From an uncultured Campylobacter sp. (lineage in GTDB: Bacteria; Campylobacterota; Campylobacteria; Campylobacterales; Campylobacteraceae), in NCBI GenBank assembly GCA_937896205.1, contig CALBNA010000103.1, positions 1-5,651 on the forward strand: a stretch of DNA of 5,651 nt. The letters are read 5' to 3'. Below, piece by piece: positions 1 to 5,587 of this stretch (within the stretch, counting starts at the first letter, position 1; each line of letters opens with the position of its first letter). Under the pieces are notes generated by a model that saw only the letters and a program-made list of their open reading frames with translations, did no database searches and had not been told where the DNA came from. Made by a program: the position numbers and the translations under genes.

Positions 1-8
1 TTTTTTGG

Positions 9-14
9 TATAAT
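9..14 (+). promoter_or_regulatory. Sigma70-type -10 box upstream of kdsA
   Basis: A perfect TATAAT is preceded by TTTTTTGG, so the element reads T-run, TG-like extension, TATAAT. This is the usual form of Campylobacter housekeeping promoters, which rely on a periodic T-rich upstream tract rather than a -35 hexamer. Transcription would start near position 20-22, leaving a leader of about 30 bases before kdsA. No other convincing promoter is seen before 4198, so this is the likely promoter of the seven-gene operon, although the window edge hides anything further upstream. Confidence 0.7.
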
Positions 15-53
15 GCTGGTCGTTATCAGCGGAATAATCGTAGCAAGGGAGAG

Positions 54-863
54 ATGATGATACTAATAGCAGGGCCTTGCGTCATCGAGAGCGAGCAGCT
101 TGTCTTTGACGTGGCAAAAAGGCTAGTTAAATTTAACGAAGATAAGCGGATAGATTTTTATTTCAAATCAAGCTTTGACAAGGCAAATCGCACGAGTATA
201 AGCTCGTTTCGCGGGCCCGGACTTGAAAAAGGGTGCGAAATTTTAGCCAAGGTCAAAAAGGAATTCGGCTTTAAAATTTTAACCGATATCCACGAGAGCT
301 ACCAGGCCGCACCCGTAGGCGAAGTAGCCGACGTGCTGCAAATCCCCGCGTTTTTATGTCGCCAGACAGATTTGCTCGTGGCTGCGGCTAAGACAAAAGC
401 GGTGGTAAATATCAAAAAGGGGCAGTTTTTAGCAGCATCTGCGATGAAGCACTCGGTCAAAAAAGTGCTAGAAACGCGCGGCGTAAAGGGCGACGGATAC
501 GAGGTCGCTAAGCAAAACGGCGTGTGGCTAACCGAGCGAGGCAGCACCTTTGGCTACGGAAATTTAGTCGTAGATATGCGAAATTTGGTGCTGATGAGGG
601 AATTTGCGCCGGTGATTTTCGACGCTACTCACAGCGTGCAGATGCCAAGCGCTCTTGGCGAAAAAAGCGGCGGAGATGCGAAATTTGTACCGTATCTAGC
701 GCGAGCCGCGGCAGCTGCGGGCGTGGACGGATTTTTCTACGAGACGCACGTAAATCCTTGCGAGGCGCTTTGCGACGGGCCGAATATGCTAAATTTGGAT
801 GAGCTAGACGCAAATATCGCTCAAATTTTTAAGATAAAAGAAGCTCTAGGCGATGCAAACTAA
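54..863 (+). CDS. kdsA: 3-deoxy-D-manno-octulosonate 8-phosphate synthase (Kdo-8-P synthase)
   Basis: Condenses phosphoenolpyruvate with arabinose 5-phosphate to give Kdo 8-phosphate, the cytosolic first committed step to Kdo in the lipid A inner core. The 269-residue protein has the family's usual length and motifs: AGPCVIES near the N-terminus, KANRTS (43-48), RGPGLE, TDIHE (77-81), [17 protein letters not shown] (161-170), FDATHSVQ (189-196) and CDGPNMLN. C9, H193, E230 and D241 fit the metal ligands of the metal-dependent class (Cys11, His185, Glu222, Asp233 in Aquifex as I recall), with matching H-E and E-D spacing; the metal-independent class has Asn in place of that Cys. Two Met codons are in tandem (54 and 57). 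The AAGGGAG at 45-51 lies only 2 bases from the first but 5 from the second, so translation may start at 57. It is first in the operon, and its 3' end overlaps the next gene by 11 bases. Confidence 0.97.
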   Translation: MMILIAGPCVIESEQLVFDVAKRLVKFNEDKRIDFYFKSSFDKANRTSISSFRGPGLEKGCEILAKVKKEFGFKILTDIHESYQAAPVGEVADVLQIPAFLCRQTDLLVAAAKTKAVVNIKKGQFLAASAMKHSVKKVLETRGVKGDGYEVAKQNGVWLTERGSTFGYGNLVVDMRNLVLMREFAPVIFDATHSVQMPSALGEKSGGDAKFVPYLARAAAAAGVDGFFYETHVNPCEALCDGPNMLNLDELDANIAQIFKIKEALGDAN

Positions 864-1182
864 GGGCTTTTTGTGGGTGCTAGGCGGCGCGGTCGCCGAG
901 TGCGGCTGGGCGTACGGGCTAAAACACGCGTCAAGCGCGCCGGAGATCGCGCTAACGGCTGCGCTAGTCTGCGTTAGCTTCGTATCGTTTATAAAGGCTA
1001 TGAAATACTTGCCCGTTAGCGTCGCATATACCGTATTCGTAGGATTTGGAGCGTTTTTTATCGTGGTCGCCGAAAGCGTTAGCGAATACAGCTCAAGCGG
1101 CCAGATGCCGGATTTATTGCGGCTATTTTTCATAGCGACGCTAGTTGCGGGCGTACTGGGGCTAAAGAGGCTAAAATCTTGA
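853..1182 (+). CDS. Small multidrug resistance (SMR) transporter, subunit 1 of a pair (YkkC/GdnC-like)
   Basis: A 109-residue inner-membrane protein with four predicted helices (about 5-23, 31-50, 56-75, 86-104), typical of SMR proton-coupled exporters. E16 in helix 1 is the essential proton/substrate carboxylate; W19, S42 and Y59 lie where the guanidinium-exporter (Gdx/SugE) branch has W16, S42 and Y59 as I recall. The usual Trp of the helix-3 AYAVWTG motif is F62 here (AYTVFVG). With the next gene it resembles Bacillus YkkC/YkkD (GdnC/GdnD), whose subunits form an obligate heterodimer. The start ATG lies inside the end of kdsA (11-base overlap) with only a weak AGG before it, suggesting translational coupling. 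No guanidine riboswitch can fit upstream because there is no intergenic space. Substrate (guanidinium or hydrophobic cations) is not settled by sequence. Confidence 0.88.
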   Translation: MQTKGFLWVLGGAVAECGWAYGLKHASSAPEIALTAALVCVSFVSFIKAMKYLPVSVAYTVFVGFGAFFIVVAESVSEYSSSGQMPDLLRLFFIATLVAGVLGLKRLKS

Positions 1183-1502
1183 CGCACGTTTTAGCTCTTT
1201 TGGCGGCCGGGTGTTGCGAGGTCTCGGGCGTATTTTTTCTAACCAAATTTCAAAAAAGCTTTGGCGTGAAAAAGGCGGCGAATTTTTTGATTTTGGTCGC
1301 AAATTTCGCCATTTCGCTCTGGCTTTTGAGCTACGCGATGCAGGCGATGGCGATGTCGGTAGCGTACGCGATCTGGACTGGTATCGGAGCGATCGGAGCC
1401 GTGGGCGTCGGAGTGATTTTTAACGGCGAAAAAATGAGCGTGCAAAAGGCGTTTTATCTATCGCTAATAACGCTAAGCGCGGTAATGTTGAAAATAATCT
1501 AA
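1179..1502 (+). CDS. Small multidrug resistance (SMR) transporter, subunit 2 of a pair (YkkD/GdnD-like)
   Basis: A 107-residue four-helix membrane protein, partner of the preceding SMR subunit. The AGCCEVSGV motif places the essential carboxylate at E14, with Gly at 17 where subunit 1 has Trp. Helix 3 has the canonical VAYAIWTGIGAIG (61-73; Y63, W66), followed by a conserved Glu in FNGE (E84). The SLWLLSYAMQ stretch and the C-terminal SAVMLKI are close to YkkD as I remember it. The start is TTG at 1179, overlapping the stop of subunit 1 as TTGA; AGAGG at 1166-1170, 8 bases upstream, supports it, and no better start exists nearby. The 4-base overlap implies coupled, equal synthesis, as expected of a heterodimer in which the two subunits sit in opposite orientations. 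Confidence 0.9.
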   Translation: MTHVLALLAAGCCEVSGVFFLTKFQKSFGVKKAANFLILVANFAISLWLLSYAMQAMAMSVAYAIWTGIGAIGAVGVGVIFNGEKMSVQKAFYLSLITLSAVMLKII

Positions 1503-1511
1503 GGGGCAAAT

Positions 1512-2630
1512 TTGGAGGTGGTAGAACAGGTCACATCGCGAGATAAGACCATCGTAAAAATAGGCCTCATAGGCATAGCGGCAAATGCCATTTTAGCGGC
1601 TATAAAGGCGGTAGTGGGTTTTGCTAGCGGCTCGATCGCTATTATCTTAGACGCGGTAAATAACCTAAGTGACGCGCTCTCGTCGGTCATCACCATTGTT
1701 GGCATAAAAATAGCCGGGAAAAGTCCAGACAAAGAGCATCCATTTGGCTACGGCAGAGTGGAGTATCTAACAGCTATCGTTATAGGCGTGATCATACTTT
1801 ATACAGGCGGCACGTCCGTGGTCGAGTCGGCCAAAAAGATCATCTCGCCAAGCACCCCAAACTACGACACTATCTCGCTTATTTTGATTGCCGTTTTGGT
1901 TGTGGTCAAATTTGCTCTTGGGCTTTACACGCAAAAAGTCGGTCAAAAGGTAAATTCCGACTCGCTCATAGCAAGCGGTGTGGATGCGAAATTTGACGCT
2001 CTTATCTCGCTTGGCACGCTTTTGGCAGCCTTGGTTTTTGTATTTTTTGGCGTTAGCCTTGAGGCCTATCTTGGCGTGATTATATCGCTGCTTCTTATCA
2101 AAGTGGCACTTGAAATTTTACGTGACGCGATAGATAAAATTTTAGGCGCAAGGATGCCTAGTAGCGATAGCTCGCAAATTTATGAGTGCATAGGTTCGTT
2201 TGACGGCGTGCTTGGGGCGTATGACCTTATGTTTAACGACTACGGCCCAGACAAGAAGCTAGGCAGCGTGCATATAGAAGTGGCGCACGATATGAGCGCT
2301 GCGCAGATAGACGCGCTTACTAGACGCATACAAAATGAAATTTTTGCGAAATTTAACATTGTTTTAGATACCATTGGCATCTATGCATTTGACAAAGAGG
2401 ATAACGCAACAAGGCTAAACGTCGAAAAGATAGTTTTTGGACATAAATTTATCAAGCAAATGCATGGATTTTACATAAACAAAGAGACAAATACGATCAC
2501 GTTTGATATCATCATAGACTTTAATGCGCCAGATAGCAAGGCACTCTACTGCGAGATCTTATCGCAAGTAAGCAGCGCCTACCCTAGCTACAAGGTCATC
2601 ATCACGCGTGACACGGACTACAATGGATAG
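1512..2630 (+). CDS. Cation diffusion facilitator (CDF) family divalent metal exporter with extended C-terminal region
   Basis: A 372-residue inner-membrane metal/proton antiporter. Six helices are visible at roughly 15-38, 42-65, 85-107, 120-140, 163-181 and 184-203. Helix 2 carries DAVNNLSD (N50, D54; D47 nearby) and helix 5 carries D158xxxD162, giving an ND-DD metal site as in MntE-like Mn exporters rather than the HD-HD of Zn carriers. The HPFGYGRVEYL motif (76-86) after helix 2 is typical of CDFs. A cytoplasmic dimerisation domain covers about 212-294, with HIEVAHD at 254-260. The remaining 315-372 seems to repeat the same strand-helix-strand pattern, making the protein longer than the roughly 300 residues of FieF. 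The TTG start is chosen because AAGGGG (1501-1506) lies 5 bases upstream; GTG 1518 is an alternative. Mn or Fe is the likely substrate by inference only. It starts 9 bases after the SMR pair and ends 17 before ribH. Confidence 0.92.
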   Translation: MEVVEQVTSRDKTIVKIGLIGIAANAILAAIKAVVGFASGSIAIILDAVNNLSDALSSVITIVGIKIAGKSPDKEHPFGYGRVEYLTAIVIGVIILYTGGTSVVESAKKIISPSTPNYDTISLILIAVLVVVKFALGLYTQKVGQKVNSDSLIASGVDAKFDALISLGTLLAALVFVFFGVSLEAYLGVIISLLLIKVALEILRDAIDKILGARMPSSDSSQIYECIGSFDGVLGAYDLMFNDYGPDKKLGSVHIEVAHDMSAAQIDALTRRIQNEIFAKFNIVLDTIGIYAFDKEDNATRLNVEKIVFGHKFIKQMHGFYINKETNTITFDIIIDFNAPDSKALYCEILSQVSSAYPSYKVIITRDTDYNG

Positions 2631-2647
2631 AAATTTAAGGAGAAACC

Positions 2648-3118
2648 ATGAAAACAATCGAAGGAAATTTAGCTTTAAAAGGCGGCGAGAAGATCGCCAT
2701 AGTGGGCGCTAGGTTTAACCACATCATCACCGATAGGCTGGTCGAGGGCGCGAAGGATGCGTTTTTGCGCCACGGCGGAGAAGAGAAAAATTTGAGCCTC
2801 ATTTTAGTGCCGGGCGCGTTTGAGATACCGATGGCGCTTGAAAAGGCGCTAGCTAGCGGTAAATTTGACGCCGTTTGCTGCGTGGGAGCGGTGATAAGAG
2901 GCTCAACTCCGCACTTTGACTACGTGAGTGCCGAGACCACCAAAGGCATCGCAAACGTCACGCTAAAATACGGCAAACCGGTGACCTTTGGCGTGCTAAC
3001 GGTCGATAGCATCGAGCAAGCCATCGAGCGAGCGGGCTCAAAGGCCGGAAACAAGGGCTTTGAGGCGATGACGGGCGTGATCGAGATGCTAAGCTTATAT
3101 AAAAATTTGGAGGCGTAA
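2648..3118 (+). CDS. ribH: 6,7-dimethyl-8-ribityllumazine synthase
   Basis: Catalyses the penultimate step of riboflavin synthesis in the cytosol, joining 5-amino-6-ribitylamino-uracil with dihydroxybutanone 4-phosphate to give lumazine; the enzyme usually forms pentamers or 60-mer shells. The 156-residue protein has standard length and all hallmarks: RFN (22-24) for aromatic stacking on the substrate, PGAFEIP (55-61), [14 protein letters not shown] (80-93) with the catalytic His at 89, TFGVLT (113-118), and [13 protein letters not shown] (128-140), which supplies phosphate-binding residues. A strong TAAGGAGA (2636-2643) lies 5 bases before the ATG, the best ribosome binding site in the operon. 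That suggests independent initiation after the CDF gene. No FMN riboswitch fits in the 17-base gap. Confidence 0.97.
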   Translation: MKTIEGNLALKGGEKIAIVGARFNHIITDRLVEGAKDAFLRHGGEEKNLSLILVPGAFEIPMALEKALASGKFDAVCCVGAVIRGSTPHFDYVSAETTKGIANVTLKYGKPVTFGVLTVDSIEQAIERAGSKAGNKGFEAMTGVIEMLSLYKNLEA

Positions 3119-3119
3119 A

Positions 3120-3515
3120 ATGGCGACTCGTCATCAGGTCAGGCAGGCCGTCGTTTCGCTACTATACGCGCGCGAAATGGGTAGCTGCGGCGAGGAGTTC
3201 GTTGAGGAGTTTTTAGAAGAAAAAAAGATAAGAAACGATCAGCGAAGCCTTGCGCTATCGCTTTTTCACGGCATTTTGGAGCATGCGGATGAGCTTGATG
3301 CGCTACTAAACGCGCGCCTAAAAGAGTGGAAGATAAACGAGATCGGCAGCATCGAGCGCGCCGTGCTTAGGCTAGGGGCGTACGAGATGAAATTTACCTC
3401 GACTGATAAGGCCGTCATCATAAACGAGGGCATCGAGCTTGGCAAGGAGCTGGGCGGCGACTCGGCACCGAAATTTATAAACGGCGTGCTAGATGCGCTA
3501 AAGGCTGATCTGTGA
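3120..3515 (+). CDS. nusB: Transcription antitermination factor NusB
   Basis: A small all-helical RNA-binding protein that, with S10 (NusE), binds boxA in rRNA leader transcripts and promotes processive, antiterminated rRNA transcription. The 131-residue length is typical. Conserved features are the N-terminal [14 protein letters not shown] (4-17), an arginine-rich helix that contacts RNA, the [13 protein letters not shown] helix (78-90), [12 protein letters not shown] (99-110) and the C-terminal KFINGVLD (118-125). It matches C. jejuni NusB closely as I recall, including the opening [16 protein letters not shown] at 3107-3113, inside the end of ribH, lies 6 bases before the ATG; the gap from the ribH stop is one base. 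The ribH-nusB pairing is widespread in bacteria. It overlaps pyrF by 4 bases. Confidence 0.96.
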   Translation: MATRHQVRQAVVSLLYAREMGSCGEEFVEEFLEEKKIRNDQRSLALSLFHGILEHADELDALLNARLKEWKINEIGSIERAVLRLGAYEMKFTSTDKAVIINEGIELGKELGGDSAPKFINGVLDALKADL

Positions 3516-4198
3516 AGCTCTGCGTCGCGCTTGATCTAGGCTCAAAACAGCAGTGCTTAGGGCTAGCGAGCGAGCTTGCCGGTTTGGGCGATAAAATTTG
3601 GCTTAAAGTGGGCTTGCGAGCCTATTTGCGCGACGGAGCAAGCTTTGTGGAGGAGCTAAAAAAGATTGGAAATTTTAAAATTTTCCTCGATCTAAAGCTC
3701 TACGACATCCCAAACACGATGGCCGATGCCGCCGAGGAGATCGCAAAAATCGGCGTAGATATGATAAACGTGCACGCAAGCAGCGGCAAACGCGCAATGG
3801 CTACCGTGATGGAGCGACTGAATAAGCTCGGTTCGCGTCCGCTAGTGCTTGCGGTCTCTGCGCTAACTAGCTTTGATGAGACCGAATTTAGCGCGGTTTA
3901 CGAGCAAAATTTAAGCGACGCCGTGCGTAAATTTAGCGTGATGAGCTATGAAGCGGGGCTTGACGGCATGGTCTGCTCTGCCTATGAGAGCCGCCTAATC
4001 AAGGACGCAACGAGCGCAAAATTCATCACTCTCTGCCCGGGCGTAAGGCCGTTTGGCGAGAGTGCGGGGGATCAAAAGCGAGTGGCGGATCTGGACGTCG
4101 CGCGCGAAGCGGGAGCTGATTTTATCGTGGTCGGTCGACCGATTTATCAGACGCAAAACCCACGCGAAATTTGCGAGCGGATTTTGGGTCAAATTTAA
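3512..4198 (+). CDS. pyrF: Orotidine 5'-phosphate decarboxylase
   Basis: Converts orotidine 5'-monophosphate to UMP, the last step of de novo pyrimidine synthesis, in the cytosol. The 228-residue TIM barrel has the full catalytic set: D8 in VALDLG, K32 in WLKVG, and D60-x-K62-x-x-D65 in the signature [10 protein letters not shown] (60-69), giving the Lys-Asp-Lys-Asp tetrad. The phosphate and base-binding elements PGVRP (176-180) and [11 protein letters not shown] (201-211, R209) are also present. The start is GTG at 3512, overlapping the nusB stop as GTGA; AAGG at 3501-3504, 7 bases upstream, supports it, and the protein then begins MKLCVALD, the usual family N-terminus. It is the last gene of the operon; a terminator-like hairpin lies about 95 bases after its stop. 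Confidence 0.97.
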   Translation: MKLCVALDLGSKQQCLGLASELAGLGDKIWLKVGLRAYLRDGASFVEELKKIGNFKIFLDLKLYDIPNTMADAAEEIAKIGVDMINVHASSGKRAMATVMERLNKLGSRPLVLAVSALTSFDETEFSAVYEQNLSDAVRKFSVMSYEAGLDGMVCSAYESRLIKDATSAKFITLCPGVRPFGESAGDQKRVADLDVAREAGADFIVVGRPIYQTQNPREICERILGQI

Positions 4199-4291
4199 CG
4201 CCCGCACTTACGTGAAATTTGGCGCGAAATCATTTTAAGCGTAATTTTTCGCTCGAGAAATTTTAATCAAAATGCGCACAAAGGCGGCTCG

Positions 4292-4322
4292 GGCGATGTC
4301 GAAGCGACGTCGTCGTCTTTTT
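4292..4322 (+). terminator. Candidate intrinsic terminator of the kdsA-pyrF operon
   Basis: GGCGATGTCG (4292-4301) pairs with CGACGTCGTC (4305-4314) over 10 base pairs, two of them G-U, around a three-base loop AAG. GTC and then five T residues (4318-4322) follow. Stem strength and the T run fit a Rho-independent terminator, though three bases separate stem and T run and the distance from the pyrF stop (about 95 bases) is longish. The reverse strand lacks a T run after the hairpin, so it would act on plus-strand transcripts. Confidence 0.5.
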
Positions 4323-4366
4323 ACAAAATCCGTTGGAGTTTGAAACGAACGTATCAATTTTTTGCA

Positions 4367-4425
4367 TTTGGCGCAAGGCGGAAGCGCAATTTTACTCCGT
4401 TGGGGGTAAGCTTTACCGCGCCAAA
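4367..4425. repeat. 8-bp perfect inverted repeat enclosing a smaller hairpin
   Basis: TTTGGCGC (4367-4374) and GCGCCAAA (4418-4425) are exact reverse complements. The stem grows by GC/GC on the outside if one A is bulged. The 43-base interior contains a second hairpin, GGTAA-GCT-TTACC (4405-4417), and a repeated GCGC. Transcribed, this would form a branched structure. No T run follows, so it is not an obvious terminator. Its role is unknown. Confidence 0.4.
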
Positions 4426-4460
4426 GCTCCCTGCTAGCTTGCGGATAAATTTCTGATAAC

Positions 4461-4596
4461 GAGTGCGGGCGGACGTCTTAACATTAAAAAGAGGCGCACA
4501 TGAGTGCGGCGGCGAGGTAAATTTTAAAAATTTTTCGTACTGCGTGGATAAAATTAAATTTGCCTCGCACAAGTTAAATTTTGAAATTCCGCACTC
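4461..4596. repeat. Repeated octamer GAGTGCGG with a complementary copy
   Basis: GAGTGCGG occurs at 4461-4468 and 4502-4509, and its exact complement CCGCACTC at 4589-4596. Either upstream copy could pair with the downstream one. The second match nearly extends further, since CATGAGTGCGG (4499-4509) meets CCGCACTCTCATG (4589-4601) with two extra bases. The downstream copy also forms a local five-pair hairpin (CCGCA/TGCGG, loop CTCTCA) followed by TTTT (4605-4608), so alternative pairings exist. This may be an RNA structure or chance in a low-complexity gap. Confidence 0.3.
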
Positions 4597-4664
4597 TCAT
4601 GCGGTTTTAAAATTTCATCCAAATAGCGAGTCTGGCGAAATCTAAATAAAGATTGGAGTAAAAT

Positions 4665-4913
4665 TTGAGTAAAAGCGCGAGCGATTTTAAGAAAATCCCC
4701 TATGTTGGCGAGGTGACCGAGGCCGATCTGTTGGTACTCGGCTACACTGACAACGCTTCATTGGAGGGCGCAGATCTGGACGAGATGTATGAGCGCACAA
4801 GGGCGCTTGGGCGCGGCAGATGCATCCTCTACGTTTATCGCATGATTCGCTACTACGCAAATACTCCGCACCCAGACAAAGCCAAACTGAAATGGTGGCT
4901 TTGGAAGGATTAA
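4665..4913 (+). CDS. Cdd1-family ('pathogenicity locus') helix-hairpin-helix protein
   Basis: An 82-residue protein matching the Cdd1 family, named after a gene beside the Clostridioides difficile toxin locus; the family's function is not established and the name does not imply virulence. The N-terminal half (about 7-45) reads as a helix-hairpin-helix: KIPYVGEVTEADL, then LGYTDNASLEGADLDEMYER, the usual 'IPxVGxxTexDLxxLGy' pattern of DNA-binding or polymerase-associated HhH motifs. The second half has the family's RCILYVYR (52-59; C53) and the C-terminal KLKWWLWKD. It is probably cytosolic. The start is TTG at 4665; GGAG at 4655-4658 is 6 bases upstream and no ATG lies near the N-terminus. 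It appears to be a single gene between the operon terminator and the tRNA, with no partner that reveals its role. Confidence 0.85.
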   Translation: MSKSASDFKKIPYVGEVTEADLLVLGYTDNASLEGADLDEMYERTRALGRGRCILYVYRMIRYYANTPHPDKAKLKWWLWKD

Positions 4914-4923
4914 ATTTACGAAT

Positions 4924-5034
4924 TTGACCCGCGGCGAGTCGTTTAAATTTGATCAAATTTTACTCGATTATCTTTCCGCGCAAGAGCAAGAGGCGCGAAA
5001 ACGCAAATTTAAGCAAGATATCAGCGGTATTTAA
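4924..5034 (+). CDS. Possible small ORF, 36 residues, unrecognised
   Basis: From a TTG 10 bases after the Cdd1-like stop, an open frame runs to TAA at 5032-5034, just before the tRNA promoter. The frame is open further back into the Cdd1-like gene, giving nearly 50 codons without a stop in AT-rich DNA. The product would be hydrophilic and mostly helical: FKFDQILLDYLSAQEQEARK followed by a basic stretch, with alternating charged and apolar positions. GGAAGGA at 4903-4909 is the only ribosome-binding-like sequence and lies 14 bases from the TTG, farther than usual. Function unknown. It could be a real small protein coupled to the upstream gene, a remnant, or chance. Confidence 0.3.
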   Translation: MTRGESFKFDQILLDYLSAQEQEARKRKFKQDISGI

Positions 5035-5035
5035 T

Positions 5036-5041
5036 TATAAT
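5036..5041 (+). promoter_or_regulatory. -10 box of the tRNA-Ser gene
   Basis: A perfect TATAAT sits 16 bases before the mature tRNA 5' end. Transcription would begin near 5048, leaving a leader of about ten bases, mostly T. Stable-RNA genes usually have strong promoters, and this is one of only two exact TATAAT boxes I noticed on the plus strand. There is no clear -35, as usual in Campylobacter. Confidence 0.65.
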
Positions 5042-5057
5042 GCGGTTTCTTTTTTGT

Positions 5058-5148
5058 GGACAGATGGGTGAGTGGCCGAAACCACACCCCTGCTAAGGGT
5101 GCAGCTTCTAACCGGGGCTCGAGGGTTCAAATCCCTCTCTGTCCGCCA
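5058..5148 (+). tRNA. tRNA-Ser, anticodon GCU (reads AGC/AGU)
   Basis: A complete class II cloverleaf. The acceptor stem GGACAGA (5058-5064) pairs with TCTGTCC (5138-5144), with discriminator G5145 and an encoded CCA (5146-5148). The anticodon stem CACCC (5085-5089) pairs with GGGTG (5097-5101) around CTGCTAA, giving anticodon GCT at 5092-5094. A long variable arm, AGCTTC (5103-5108) with GGGGCT (5114-5119), marks it as a serine tRNA. The T arm is GAGGG-TTCAAAT-CCCTC (5121-5137). The discriminator G and the long variable arm are the main seryl-tRNA synthetase identity elements. It appears to be a single-gene transcription unit. Confidence 0.97.
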
Positions 5149-5188
5149 CTACTTCAAGCAGTATACGGAAAACCCCAGTAAGCTACGG

Positions 5189-5256
5189 CAACAAAAAGAA
5201 ACTACCAGCAGTGTTTTTTGTTGATATTTTCTCTGACTATCCAATAAAAATAGTCA
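5189..5256. repeat. Two consecutive inverted repeats after the tRNA, possible terminators
   Basis: CAACAAAAA (5189-5197) is complementary to TTTTTGTTG (5215-5223) with a 17-base loop. TGACTAT (5234-5240) is complementary to ATAGTCA (5250-5256) with a 9-base loop, extendable by four A-T pairs across a CTC bulge. Both are AT-rich. The first could end tRNA transcription, since T-rich sequence follows, but neither has the GC-rich stem plus T run of a standard intrinsic terminator. Confidence 0.35.
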
Positions 5257-5452
5257 AAATTTACACATCCAATCAACCAAAATGATATACAATGCCCAAA
5301 TTATTAGCACGGATCAGTAATCTAAGTTAAAGATAAACCGTATTTTGTAAGCGGTAGCGACAATCTACCATTAAAATAATGTCTAATAGCGGTAAATTTT
5401 ATCTACGAGTTTTGCAGTAAAGTAGTGAATAAGCCCAAAGGAATTATTATAG

Positions 5453-5587
5453 CAAGTAAGCGAAATAAGCCTAGCCAAAGCTACGGAGAGGCGCGACGGG
5501 CTAAAGCGATACTTTGAATTTCAGACGGCGGATCTTGTAATATGTATAAAGTATCGCAAGCTGTTTAAGTCCGTAAAATCAATCTAA
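5453..5587 (+). pseudogene. Possible gene remnant: open frame without a start codon
   Basis: After a TAG at 5450-5452 the frame stays open for 44 codons to TAA at 5585-5587. The inferred peptide looks protein-like: SEISLAKATERRDGLKRYFE, then a stretch ending ADLVICIKYRKLFKSVKSI, that is an amphipathic helix and a hydrophobic strand. There is no ATG, GTG or TTG with a ribosome binding site at its beginning. A neighbouring frame is open for about 45 codons from around 5386 to 5514, so a frameshifted gene end is conceivable. I do not recognise the family. Chance is a real alternative. Confidence 0.2.
5506..5557. repeat. Perfect 10-bp inverted repeat
   Basis: GCGATACTTT (5506-5515) and AAAGTATCGC (5548-5557) are exact reverse complements separated by 32 bases. 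A related GATACTTTTT occurs at 5602-5611. The arms could be a divided operator, mobile-element ends or a hairpin stem. Nothing nearby identifies which. Confidence 0.45.

Larger units (their letters stand above)
4199..4664. other. Gene-free, structure-rich intergenic region between pyrF and the Cdd1-like gene
   Basis: This 466-base stretch holds no ORF I would call a gene. A plus-strand open frame at 4463-4645 (60 codons, GTG directly after an in-frame stop) and a minus-strand one at 4354-4572 (72 codons, TTG) overlap each other in antisense, lack ribosome binding sites and resemble nothing I know. The region contains a likely terminator hairpin (4292-4322), an 8-bp inverted repeat (4367-4425), two GAGTGCGG copies with a complementary CCGCACTC, a weak hairpin at 4589-4608 and about ten AAATTT palindromes. 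TAAAAT at 4608-4613 could be a -10 box for the downstream gene but is weak. It may be decayed coding sequence or plain spacer. Confidence 0.5.

Noticed and set aside
15..30. Hairpin GCTGGT/ATCAGC between the -10 box and kdsA
   Set aside because: The expected transcription start (20-22) lies within it, so it would not form whole in the RNA; six pairs with one G-U is easily chance.
299..547. Antisense open frame within kdsA, and similar frames in other genes (524-802, 625-813, 846-1187, 1211-1423, 1239-1445, 1499-1732, 3995-4207, 4053-4238, 4687-4956)
   Set aside because: All overlap well-recognised genes in other frames and show no family resemblance.
853..1000. Guanidine-I riboswitch before the SMR pair
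   Set aside because: The SMR gene starts inside kdsA; there is no untranslated space for an aptamer.
4354..4572. Minus-strand open frame of 72 codons (TTG start)
   Set aside because: No ribosome binding site, no recognisable family, and it lies antisense to another equally open frame; AAATTT-rich palindromic DNA tends to be open on both strands.
4463..4645. Plus-strand open frame of 60 codons (GTG start)
   Set aside because: The GTG follows an in-frame stop by one codon, there is no ribosome binding site, and a terminator-like hairpin lies inside it.
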